The notes under the pieces are model-generated. The model saw only the letters and a program-made list of their open reading frames with translations. It did not search any database and was not told the DNA's origin. Of a DNA stretch of 64,000 nucleotides, positions 1 through 8,051 are shown piece by piece. Source of the DNA: Tenuifilaceae bacterium CYCD. Its GTDB lineage: Bacteria; Bacteroidota; Bacteroidia; Bacteroidales; Tenuifilaceae. The translations under genes were made by a program, and so were the position numbers. Location: positions 2,790,001 to 2,854,000 of the forward strand of contig AP027304.1 of assembly GCA_036322835.1 (NCBI GenBank). Direction: 5' to 3'. Within the stretch, counting starts at the first letter, position 1; each line of letters starts with the position of its first letter.

Positions 1-109
1 CGCGCTTTTTGCGCGTGCTTTTGTGTTAAGGAGTAAGACAAGGTTGGAATATAGAATAGAGAGGGTTGATAGCCCTTAGATTTTAACTCATGGAGCAAGG
101 ATGAGGCAT

Positions 110-275
110 TGAACGGCTATGCGCGGTTTAACCATTTGTTGAATGCACCGCCAGGGATGTGGATGGTGAGCATCGAATTAGCTAAGGATGGGCACGCGTT
201 AGAAACGCGCGCCAGCGAAGTTTACAGGTTGCATGTAGTAAGGTGAAAGCGCACGCGTTAGAAACACTCGCCAGC
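110..275 (-). repeat. Divergent inverted copy of the composite palindromic repeat
   Basis: Read on the minus strand, this stretch carries the same words as the composite repeats near 43.9 and 45.5 kb: a CGCGTT-loop-AACGCG palindrome (195-209, loop AGA) and a CATTCAACAAATGGTTAAAC word. A second palindrome at 254-268 has a decayed right arm. It lies downstream of the leftward caspase gene. No gene is seen in positions 1-309, where the window edge also cuts the context. Confidence 0.6.
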
Positions 276-309
276 AGAGGTGTATACCCGTGAGGGGTAA
301 AGTTGTTTG

Positions 310-2004
310 TTATTTTCTGATAAATATAAATTCACCCCCTTCGTCGCCCGCATTTTGTATTGTCCCGAATTGTGGCTCTGTTTGACTATTATTCATTACT
401 GCGATTCTAAAACTCGCAAATAACTGGTCTGACGGTAAATATTTCTCTGTATTATTATCCAATCGTTTTACTAAATACTCTAAAAAGACACTTTTATCGG
501 GTACTTCCTTTAAATTACCACTTGTCATTGCAGTTCTACTTGGTAATTTGTAGAGTGAGTTAATTGCTTGGCCAGCATCAGAAAAAGCGGATCTTGTTTT
601 AAAGATACTCCCACTAAAGCAAGCATCAGCAATTAACAGCGTATGCTTTGTTTTAATGCTGCTCATGTAGTCACTAATTGTGCTATTCCTAATCCAAAAA
701 GCAGTGCTGCTTTTCTTTGCATTTGAAGGTAACCAGTAACCAAGTTTTTTTTCTTCGTCCCACCAACCGTGTCCTGCATAGAAAACCAATAAGTTGTCGT
801 TCTCGGTAATTTGATTGCTGATATTATCAAATGCCTCAATCATTTGAACATAGGTTGCATTTTTAATAAAGGTGACATTTTGGGGGTCGAATGAATATTC
901 GGTTGTAAGCACATTGTATAGTTTTGTCGCATCGTTTATTGGTTCGTCTAATGAATTTATTGCAGGATCGCTGTAATTGTTATTCCCAATAATCAGGGCG
1001 TAATATTTTCCTGTTTGCAAATTACCCGAATTGTTTGTTTTACTACTTACGGCTACAGCATCATTTTGATTTGTTTGCCGTTCAATTACAAATGTTTCCG
1101 TTGCTGTATTTTGCTTAATATCTGTTGCTGTCACTGTAAATGAATTATCACCGTAAGCAAGTAAAACAGTTTTTGAAAAATTGCCCTGCTTATCAACACT
1201 TGCAGGTTCTCCGTTGATTGAAATCTCGTATATTCCGCTGGCATCAGTTGCTTGTCCGGTAATTGTTACTTGGTTTTGTTGCTCAACTGGTTTAAAGCCG
1301 CGTGAGATATTTGGATAATTTATTGTAATTATGGGTGCAATGTTATCCGATTGTATTACTTGTTGTTTACCCAGGTAAGAAACCTTTAAATAATCAATTT
1401 CAATAGAGTTGTAGTTTGCCAACATAAAACCTATTTGCTGAATAGGAATTAAATCGATTGATGCGTCAAAAATAAAATTTGCATTATAAAAGACATAAAT
1501 TTTACTCTTTACTTTACGAATTGTATAGGTGTTAAAATCGCCATAATCAATGGAGTAATCCAGATAGGTGTCCTTTGTGTATTTTGTATATGTACCATAA
1601 GGGCCACTCGAAAAACTATTGAAATTGCCTCCACCAATGGACAGCGTATTTGATGTGGAATATTTTTCTCCAAAGAATAGGATGATAACCGAATATATAT
1701 CCGAATAATTTAGTTTAGCCTTATACTCTATCTCAAAATCAGCATTTATATCTATTGCAACATCCTGATGTATTTCGTCCCAACCTATATTTTTGTCCTT
1801 ATTCCTTAAAATGTATTTATTATCATCAAAAGTCAATGAGTGCGTACTATTGTTTTCGATTATCCAATTATTTCTATTGTCATTAAAATCATCTACAAAT
1901 ATTCTTGTCTTTTGATTTTCGGTATAATCATAGTAGTTTGATTGAGGAAAACCGGTTAGTGAAATGAGGATAAATAAAAACCCAATAAGTACTCTGCTTT
2001 TCAT
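310..2004 (-). CDS. Secreted caspase-family (C14-like) peptidase with beta-sandwich and Ig-like domains
   Basis: The 564-residue product begins with a signal peptide of about 20 residues. Residues ~30-205 look like a concanavalin/LamG-type beta-sandwich, ~225-310 like a bacterial Ig-like repeat (APIITINYP, then VTITGQATD), and ~333-560 are a caspase domain. The domain starts YALIIGNNNY, and the catalytic dyad is visible as His412 in YAGHG and Cys462 in DACFSG. Secreted caspase-like proteins are frequent in Bacteroidota and are mostly uncharacterised. The beta-sandwich may bind glycan or another surface ligand (inference). It is monocistronic, with a palindrome-rich gap upstream. Family assignment is firm; the substrate is unknown. 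Confidence 0.88.
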   Translation of the reverse strand: MKSRVLIGFLFILISLTGFPQSNYYDYTENQKTRIFVDDFNDNRNNWIIENNSTHSLTFDDNKYILRNKDKNIGWDEIHQDVAIDINADFEIEYKAKLNYSDIYSVIILFFGEKYSTSNTLSIGGGNFNSFSSGPYGTYTKYTKDTYLDYSIDYGDFNTYTIRKVKSKIYVFYNANFIFDASIDLIPIQQIGFMLANYNSIEIDYLKVSYLGKQQVIQSDNIAPIITINYPNISRGFKPVEQQNQVTITGQATDASGIYEISINGEPASVDKQGNFSKTVLLAYGDNSFTVTATDIKQNTATETFVIERQTNQNDAVAVSSKTNNSGNLQTGKYYALIIGNNNYSDPAINSLDEPINDATKLYNVLTTEYSFDPQNVTFIKNATYVQMIEAFDNISNQITENDNLLVFYAGHGWWDEEKKLGYWLPSNAKKSSTAFWIRNSTISDYMSSIKTKHTLLIADACFSGSIFKTRSAFSDAGQAINSLYKLPSRTAMTSGNLKEVPDKSVFLEYLVKRLDNNTEKYLPSDQLFASFRIAVMNNSQTEPQFGTIQNAGDEGGEFIFIRK

Positions 2005-2282
2005 GGCTTATCATTGTTTAAATTCTGCTTAACAATTGGTATTTGTTTGCGCAGGGGAGTTGTGCTCCAGAGGCATCATTCAATGTTAAAAACACGTGCT
2101 AAATTACTAAAAACTTTCGTATCTACATTTTTAGCCCAGTTGAAACTTAATTATTCATCACTGACTAAAGCCGAGATATGAAAATGGAAATTGACGAGGT
2201 GAATCCTTTATGCGGTTGATGGTTGTTCGGAAGCGGAAATAATGAATTTAGAAGGTTAATGGCTCTAACGTAGTTAATGATG

Positions 2283-2372
2283 AATAGTCCCGGGTTTTAA
2301 CCCGGGGGGTTAATGCGACGCATTAATGAGTTGGAGTGCGATGGTATTTGTTTGCATCGCAATGGATGCAAA
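2283..2372. repeat. Cluster of three short palindromes in an intergenic gap
   Basis: Three perfect palindromes follow one another in the 527-bp gap between two leftward genes: CCCGGGTT/AACCCGGG (2289-2306), TTAATGCG/CGCATTAA (2310-2326) and TTTGCATC/GATGCAAA (2351-2372). The first, with its flanking AATAG and TTAAT, recurs at 13985-14015 and, reversed, near 47.45 kb. A decayed relative of the CGTAGTC palindrome of 53.6 kb may lie near 2417-2440. Apart from the terminator at 2471-2504, nothing else is recognised in 2005-2531. Confidence 0.65.
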
Positions 2373-2470
2373 TTGTAAATGTAAGGATATTTCCAGCGAG
2401 TAGATCTGTGTAAAAAGCGTAGTCGGAAGATTGCGCTTAGCCATTATAAATGATAGGTGTGATGCTTTTA

Positions 2471-2504
2471 ATAAAAACAGCGCATGACTTAAAGTCGTGC
2501 GCTG
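2471..2504 (-). terminator. Rho-independent terminator of the nitronate monooxygenase-like gene
   Basis: On the minus strand a 13-bp stem (arms 478-490 and 492-504, one wobble pair) is followed by a run of T residues (471-477 in complement). It sits 28 bp past the stop codon of the leftward flavoprotein gene. Confidence 0.75.
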
Positions 2505-2531
2505 AAAAGCAATTCCTAAATATTTATTTTA

Positions 2532-3677
2532 TTACACCGCAATACTAACATTCATTGAAGATGTTCTGATCGCATTTTTAGCAACGAAATGTTTACTTAA
2601 AGATGCATTATGGTATCCAGTTACCAATTCATCGATAACTTCCGATACATGTTGTATTTTATCCACTTTATAGGCATTTGCTCCAGCAAATGCAAACCCT
2701 TCGGCCATTTTTCCTTCGGCAGCGTTAAGCAATGCTTGTGCAATACAGTAAGGTGCTTCTTTGAAATTGCAGGAACTTAAACAGTTCCAATGGCACTTAA
2801 AGGGATGGGTTTGTCCCAGGTTTATCCGTTCAATAAAGTTATTGTTAATTGCTCGGCCTGGTAGCCCAACCGGACTCTTTATTATAGTTAAATCCTCCTT
2901 GTTGCAGGCTATATAGCTCTCCTTGAATTTCAGCGATGCATCGCATTCGTGTGTGGCCACAAACCGGGTGCCCAGCTTAACTCCTTTAGCGCCGGCCTGC
3001 ATAATGTTATACATATCTTCGCCCGTATAAATACCGCCAGCGGCAATCACTGGTACTTCCTTTTGGTATTCATTCTCATATGGTGCAATCTCCTGTACTG
3101 TCTCTTGTACTAGCTGCGCTAAGGGTATTACTTCGCTGCCAAGTTCCTCCTTTTTAAAGCCAAGATGACCTCCGGCCAAAGGGCCTTCCACAACTACTGC
3201 ATCGGGTATGCATCTGTATTTGCTAGACCAGTATTGGAAAATGAGTTTGGCTGCCTTTGCCGATGATACCTTAATGGCTAATTTGGTATGATAATTCTTG
3301 TAGCCTGCTTCGGCTATCATTCCTGGAATTCGTAATGGTAGGCCAGCTCCTAAAATAATCAGATCGATATTTTCTTCGATAGATGTTTTTATAAGTTCCT
3401 CATGATCGGTAAGAGCCATCATGATATTAACCCCGATAACACCATTGGTGAGACTCCGGGTTTTTCGGATTTCTTTTTGTAGCGCTCTTTTGTTGGCTTC
3501 GCGGGAATGTTTAGCATAATCGGGTTGCCGCATCCCAATTCCTGAGGCCGATATTATACCTATACCTCCAGCGTTGGCCACTGCCGATGCCAAACCCGAT
3601 AATGAAATAGCTACACCCATTCCTCCTTGAATAATGGGATACTTTACCTTGATATCACCAATAACTAATTCGTCCAT
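2532..3677 (-). CDS. Nitronate monooxygenase / 2-nitropropane dioxygenase family flavoprotein
   Basis: The 381-residue protein is an FMN-binding TIM barrel of the NMO/FabK-like family. It opens with PIIQGGMGV, has the EGPLAGGHLGF segment that carries the family's active-site His, and ends the barrel with AAGGIYTGEDM and GTRFVATHECDAS phosphate-binding stretches. Family members oxidise nitronates to carbonyl compounds and nitrite, or reduce enoyl-ACP. Sequence alone does not separate these roles. A cysteine cluster near residues 290-310 (CHWNCLSSCNF) is an insertion typical of one Bacteroidota subgroup and might hold a metal (inference). ATG start; single-gene unit with its own terminator. Confidence 0.9.
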   Translation of the reverse strand: MDELVIGDIKVKYPIIQGGMGVAISLSGLASAVANAGGIGIISASGIGMRQPDYAKHSREANKRALQKEIRKTRSLTNGVIGVNIMMALTDHEELIKTSIEENIDLIILGAGLPLRIPGMIAEAGYKNYHTKLAIKVSSAKAAKLIFQYWSSKYRCIPDAVVVEGPLAGGHLGFKKEELGSEVIPLAQLVQETVQEIAPYENEYQKEVPVIAAGGIYTGEDMYNIMQAGAKGVKLGTRFVATHECDASLKFKESYIACNKEDLTIIKSPVGLPGRAINNNFIERINLGQTHPFKCHWNCLSSCNFKEAPYCIAQALLNAAEGKMAEGFAFAGANAYKVDKIQHVSEVIDELVTGYHNASLSKHFVAKNAIRTSSMNVSIAV

Positions 3678-3812
3678 AGATTTTCGTTTTTTGCAGGGGC
3701 GAATTTATGCTGTGGTTTTGGTGACCTCGAAAAATAGGTTTGAGTAAAAGGAAATAGGGATTAAATGCCTTTTTAGGGGCACAATGGTTAGTTTAGGGAC
3801 GAATGAGTGGGG

Positions 3813-4649
3813 CTAAATCAACTCTTTTAGTTTGACAATCGAATTTTTGGATACGGGAATTGGAAAATTAATGTTCTCGAAGAATAGTCTATATCCCTGA
3901 GAGTTGCCCTCAATTTTATCGATGTAGTTTATATTAACCATGTAGGAGCGATGGCATTTGAATATAAATTTATACTCGTTCAGGATCTCCTCGGCATAGG
4001 CCGTACTACACCTAACCATCTGATTTTTTATGGTTACCCCTTCTTTCCAGAACACCTCGATGTAATTGTTGGCCGATCGAATGAGCAGCAGCAGGTTGAC
4101 TTTTATGGCAAGGCTGTCCTTTTGGTAATCGGAGGTAAAGTATACTATTTTATCCTGAATGGATTTATTCTCCTTAAGTTTCTTACTTAGTTCGTTTGCC
4201 AGTTTTAAATTGGCTCTAAGCATCTTGTTGTGGTTAACCACAATTATTGCTGTGATTGGAACTATTGCTGTTATTACGAGTTTTATAATAAGGCTGAATC
4301 CAACTTTTGTGACCCCTAGGTATTTGTTTACAACAAAGTATCCCACCAGTGTGGTGAATAGTATCCATAAATCCCAAAATATTTCCTTTTTAACATTCCA
4401 ACTGCTTGACGAGAATTTTTTAGGAAAAAGGCTAGGGACAACTAGTAGATTAAAACTAAACGAAAGAAATGTAACTATAGCTATTCCTACCATAAGGTAA
4501 TACCTTTCTTTAACTGGCAAAGCACCTATATCGAATGGTTGAAATAGAAACAAAAACACAGACACCCCTACACTTGTGAAAAATATGATTTTGGCATTAT
4601 GCTTTAGGTCATCGTTAAAAGGGTAAGGTTTATTGAATACACTCCACAT
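3813..4649 (-). CDS. Membrane-anchored LytTR-family transcriptional regulator
   Basis: The 278-residue protein has four predicted membrane helices (about residues 20-38, 48-70, 90-108, 115-138), a short linker, and a C-terminal LytTR DNA-binding domain (~175-278) with the usual NNYIEVFWK start and FKCHRSYMVNI core. LytTR proteins bind direct repeats upstream of target genes. This architecture has no receiver domain, so the signal presumably comes through the membrane part (inference). It faces the same way as the flavoprotein gene, 135 bp away. The ligand and targets cannot be read from the sequence. Confidence 0.88.
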   Translation of the reverse strand: MWSVFNKPYPFNDDLKHNAKIIFFTSVGVSVFLFLFQPFDIGALPVKERYYLMVGIAIVTFLSFSFNLLVVPSLFPKKFSSSSWNVKKEIFWDLWILFTTLVGYFVVNKYLGVTKVGFSLIIKLVITAIVPITAIIVVNHNKMLRANLKLANELSKKLKENKSIQDKIVYFTSDYQKDSLAIKVNLLLLIRSANNYIEVFWKEGVTIKNQMVRCSTAYAEEILNEYKFIFKCHRSYMVNINYIDKIEGNSQGYRLFFENINFPIPVSKNSIVKLKELI

Positions 4650-4706
4650 AGCTATGTCAAAAGAGTTTTTAATTTTACAAATGCGTTCGTTTATCCGAAT
4701 TCATAC

Positions 4707-5183
4707 TCATTGTTGAGCATTGGTTATATCTCGGTCTATCTTTACGTTAATAGCATTAAAGCCTTTAAGTCCTTTTGTAATCTCAAATGTTACTTTATCA
4801 TTCTCGGTTACAGATTCCAACAGACCATTTACATGTACAAATATATCTTGTCCGTTAGCAGTATCTTTAATAAATCCGAACTTTTTTGAATTATCAAAGA
4901 ATGTTACAACGCCTTTTCTGATTTTTTCATCGACATCGGATACTACGTTTCGGGGAACCCCAATGGCAATGTCTTCAACATTGATTTCTTCCTTTTGGGT
5001 TAAATCGGGCGGTGTGGATGTTATATTGCCGTACTGATCCACATACGCAATCATATCATCCAAATTATTACCATCGCGGGTTTGCTGTTTTCTGTCGAGC
5101 CTTTTCTGCTCCTTGTCTTTCCTTTTCTTTTCGTTTTTTGCTTGTACTTCTTTTTTTCCAAACGATACATTTTTTCTACCCAT
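4707..5183 (-). CDS. Cold-shock-domain RNA-binding protein with basic N-terminal extension
   Basis: The C-terminal ~65 residues form a cold-shock domain with RNP1 (KKFGFIKD) and RNP2 (DIFVHV), which binds single-stranded RNA or DNA. The N-terminal half is a lysine-rich, probably helical extension (KKEVQAKNEKKRKDKEQKR) common in Bacteroidota relatives. I chose the ATG at 5183 (product begins MGRKNVSF) over the longer TTG-initiated frame to 5216 because relatives begin with MGR and the extra 11 residues look like leader sequence. The likely role is RNA chaperone or translational control. Confidence 0.85.
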   Translation of the reverse strand: MGRKNVSFGKKEVQAKNEKKRKDKEQKRLDRKQQTRDGNNLDDMIAYVDQYGNITSTPPDLTQKEEINVEDIAIGVPRNVVSDVDEKIRKGVVTFFDNSKKFGFIKDTANGQDIFVHVNGLLESVTENDKVTFEITKGLKGFNAINVKIDRDITNAQQ

Positions 5184-5558
5184 GCTTTTAGTTATTAAGT
5201 TTTTACAATCGACCAATTATTGAGATTTTAGTTTGTAACCAAATTCTTTATACGGGCAGATTCTTTTTGCAAAGGTACATTTTTTATTTTACAATTCTTG
5301 TCGTCAGGGACTGTGCGATAATTCATTATTCTATGAATATAGAAGCGAGAAGTTTAGTTGACTCCTATACAAAAAAACATATCCGATGGAACGAATTACA
5401 TTCCTTTAACTATACTGCATACTATGGGGGCGTTTTACTTGTTAAAAGGTGATAATGATGATGCTGATAAATATCATTGAGTTCTGAATACTAGTTAATA
5501 TCTGCAAAATTAAAAGTAGAATAGAGGTTTGTATTAATTTAACATTAATTGATGGGTG

Positions 5559-5586
5559 TTGTATTTTAATAGCTTTTGTATCTTTG
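5559..5586 (+). promoter_or_regulatory. Bacteroidota-type promoter of the MATE gene
   Basis: A -33 TTG (5559-5561) and a -7 TATCTTTG (5579-5586) are separated by 17 bp, matching the sigma-ABfr consensus TTTG-N17-20-TAnnTTTG. The TTG start codon of the MATE gene is 20 bp downstream. Confidence 0.7.
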
Positions 5587-5606
5587 CCGTCTTAATTTTT
5601 TGAGAC

Positions 5607-7037
5607 TTGAGACAGGCTAAAGATTTTACACAGGGAAATATAGGCAAGCAAATTATCAATTTGGCATTGCCTATTATGGGGACGGCGTTTATCCAGATGG
5701 CCTACAACATGACCGATATACTTTGGATCGGCCATGTGGGAAGTGGTGCGGCGGCTGCGGTTGGTGCCGCAGGATTCTTTTTATGGCTTGCCAATGCATT
5801 TGTTTATACCACTAAGGTTGGAGCCGAGGTAACCATTGCTCAAAGTTTAGGCTCAGGCGATGGACATATGGCTTTACGATATGCCCGACATGCGCTGTTT
5901 ATAGCCATTATAATGGGGATTGCTTATGGTTTATTCGTATTTACATTCAGCTCAAATCTAGTAGCATTTTTCCATCTTGGGAATGAGGCTGTAAATAGCG
6001 ATATGGAGGCCTACCTTAAAATTGTTGCTCCGGGTATGTTGTTTTCGTTTCTTAACCCTACCTACTCTGGAATGTACAATGGGAGCGGCTTGTCTCGAAT
6101 ACCGTTTAATGCCAATGCTATTGGCTTAATTATTAATATAATCCTCGATCCTTTATTGATATACGGCATTGGACCATTTCCCAGAATGGAGGTTGAAGGG
6201 GCTGCCTATGCAACGTTGATTTCGCAGGGAGTTGTTACAGCTATATTTTATCTATACTCTCGTTCTATGAAGTCTCCATTTCGTGATATGCTCACCGGTT
6301 TTAAGCCCGATAGGGCTTTGTTTGGACGTATTTTTAGGATAGGAATTCCTGTGTCGGCGCAAAGCGGATTGTTTGCAGTATTTGCTATGATTCTTGCCCG
6401 CATTGCCGGTGGTTGGGGGCCAATTGGGGTGGCTGTGCAAAGCGTTGGTGCCCAAATTGAAGCAATCTCGTGGATGACTGCGTCTGGCTTTTCAACGGCG
6501 CTATCAAGTTTTGTTGGACAAAATTATGGGGCAAAAAATTTTAAACGGATTAGGTTGGGGTACTACCGAACGCTGGGAATAACCCTATCTATTGGATTAG
6601 TTACCTCTCTGCTTTTTATAGTATTTGGAGAGTACATCTTTGGTTTTTTTATTCCAGAACCGAGCGCAATGGCCGAAGGTGGTCTCTACTTGAGAATTCT
6701 TGGATACTCACAGTTACTAATGATTCTTGAGATTACCACAGCTGGTGCATTTAATGGAATGGGAAAAACCCTACCTCCATCGATAACCGGAATTGTATTG
6801 AATGGATTGCGAATTCCTATGGCTCTAGGTCTTTCGGCGGCAATTGGATTGAGCGGTGTTTGGTGGAGTATAACCATATCGAGCTGGTTAAAGGGTATTG
6901 TTCTTTTTGTATGGTTTGCAGTAGTGCTGTTGAGACTTCCAATTATTAGGGAGAAGTATTCGCTACCCCAGAAACTTTTTTTTCATATTATTCCCAATAG
7001 AACTCGTCAGCAGTTTTTTGATGGGTGTTGCGATTAG
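5607..7037 (+). CDS. MATE family multidrug/toxin efflux transporter
   Basis: The 476-residue protein has about twelve membrane helices in two MatE halves. It starts with the typical KDFTQGNIGKQIINLALP segment, and its second half contains GLFAVFAMILARIAGGWGP and FVGQNYGAKN, the latter a family hallmark. MATE proteins export cationic compounds using a Na+ or H+ gradient. The start is TTG at 5607: no ATG lies between the upstream in-frame stop and the conserved N-terminus. It is transcribed alone. Substrate unknown. Confidence 0.92.
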   Translation: MRQAKDFTQGNIGKQIINLALPIMGTAFIQMAYNMTDILWIGHVGSGAAAAVGAAGFFLWLANAFVYTTKVGAEVTIAQSLGSGDGHMALRYARHALFIAIIMGIAYGLFVFTFSSNLVAFFHLGNEAVNSDMEAYLKIVAPGMLFSFLNPTYSGMYNGSGLSRIPFNANAIGLIINIILDPLLIYGIGPFPRMEVEGAAYATLISQGVVTAIFYLYSRSMKSPFRDMLTGFKPDRALFGRIFRIGIPVSAQSGLFAVFAMILARIAGGWGPIGVAVQSVGAQIEAISWMTASGFSTALSSFVGQNYGAKNFKRIRLGYYRTLGITLSIGLVTSLLFIVFGEYIFGFFIPEPSAMAEGGLYLRILGYSQLLMILEITTAGAFNGMGKTLPPSITGIVLNGLRIPMALGLSAAIGLSGVWWSITISSWLKGIVLFVWFAVVLLRLPIIREKYSLPQKLFFHIIPNRTRQQFFDGCCD

Positions 7038-7086
7038 TTTTATCCTTTTAATTTCTTAGTATTTTGGATATAGGGACTAATCATTT

Positions 7087-7797
7087 TTATAAGTTCTTCA
7101 TACATCGTACCGAAAAGCCCATCCCTTTAGGATGTGTGTTTCGTATTATTCTTTCATCGAAAAACACTAAGCATCGGTACCACGCATTGGTTGAGTCGGA
7201 TTCGTTGCTAGTCCACCAGAAACCATTGTTGCCAATATGCCGAAAACTCAATTTGTTAATGCTACGCTCGCCTGCAGGAAGTGCCGAGAACCCATACAAA
7301 TCCAATCCATTACCGTTTGAATTCCATCCCAATTTGCCTTTTAACACTTTTCCTGCATCATATCCACGAAGCATTGTGTCATTCCAAATGGAATCATAAT
7401 TTCTAAATCTTGAATCAATGTAGCCCTCTAAATATTTCCAATCCTTGTCGGATGGAACTCTCCATGCTGTAGGACAAAGGTTTCCAGTATTTACTGCATA
7501 CCAGTTATAAAGTGCTCCGTATTTAAGAGCGTTGCTAAGGTGATTATCGTACCAACAGTATGCACCGCTGGTTATGTTTGACCATGAACTATCTTTTATT
7601 AATTGAATTTGATTGCCATCCCTGTAAGAAGTTGTTCTTAGATTTTCGGTCATCCAAATCTGTCTCCCAATTACAACAGTTTTATATACATTACTGTCAA
7701 TGTCTGTAATTGTACTTGATTCTAGAGTTTGGGCTTTGGTCCATAGAATACAAAACAAGAAGGAAAACAGTATAATTATTATTTTTATGTTTTTCAT
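7087..7797 (-). CDS. Secreted FISUMP-domain protein
   Basis: A signal peptide (~1-22, ending WTKAQ) is followed by one Fibrobacter succinogenes major paralogous domain (TIGR02145 type). Landmarks are IGRQIWMTENLRTT, YGALYNWYAV, CPTAWRVPSDKDW, GFSALPAGER and the final MGFSVRCMKN. The domain is found in many surface proteins of Bacteroidota and Fibrobacteres, and its biochemical role is not established. This copy is the bare domain with no sorting tail. It converges with the MATE gene. Confidence 0.88.
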   Translation of the reverse strand: MKNIKIIIILFSFLFCILWTKAQTLESSTITDIDSNVYKTVVIGRQIWMTENLRTTSYRDGNQIQLIKDSSWSNITSGAYCWYDNHLSNALKYGALYNWYAVNTGNLCPTAWRVPSDKDWKYLEGYIDSRFRNYDSIWNDTMLRGYDAGKVLKGKLGWNSNGNGLDLYGFSALPAGERSINKLSFRHIGNNGFWWTSNESDSTNAWYRCLVFFDERIIRNTHPKGMGFSVRCMKNL

Positions 7798-8020
7798 TGC
7801 TCTGCATTTCTATAGATTAAACCATTGTTATGGTAATCACTATAAATTTTACATACATTAAACGTTAGGTTGAAGGTAAATATATTTAATGATTATACGT
7901 TATTGTGCTTGAAAAATCTATTCATTCCGCACTTGATGTAAATTCAATAGTGCTTGCTATGTTTCAGTTGGTTAAGTTTTAAAATTGAGCTTTAGAGGTA
8001 TATCGATTCCCCATTTTTTC

Positions 8021-8028
8021 TACTTTTG
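8021..8028 (+). promoter_or_regulatory. -7 element upstream of the caspase-FGE gene
   Basis: TACTTTTG fits TAnnTTTG and ends 23 bp before the ATG. No convincing TTG is at the expected -33 distance, so this is only half a promoter match. Confidence 0.4.
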
Positions 8029-8051
8029 AGTTGTTTTTAATTGTTTTTACC

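Noticed and set aside
5267-5452. Short rightward open frame
   Set aside because: No family, no ribosome or promoter signal, and hydrophobic at random; it lies in the leader between divergent genes.
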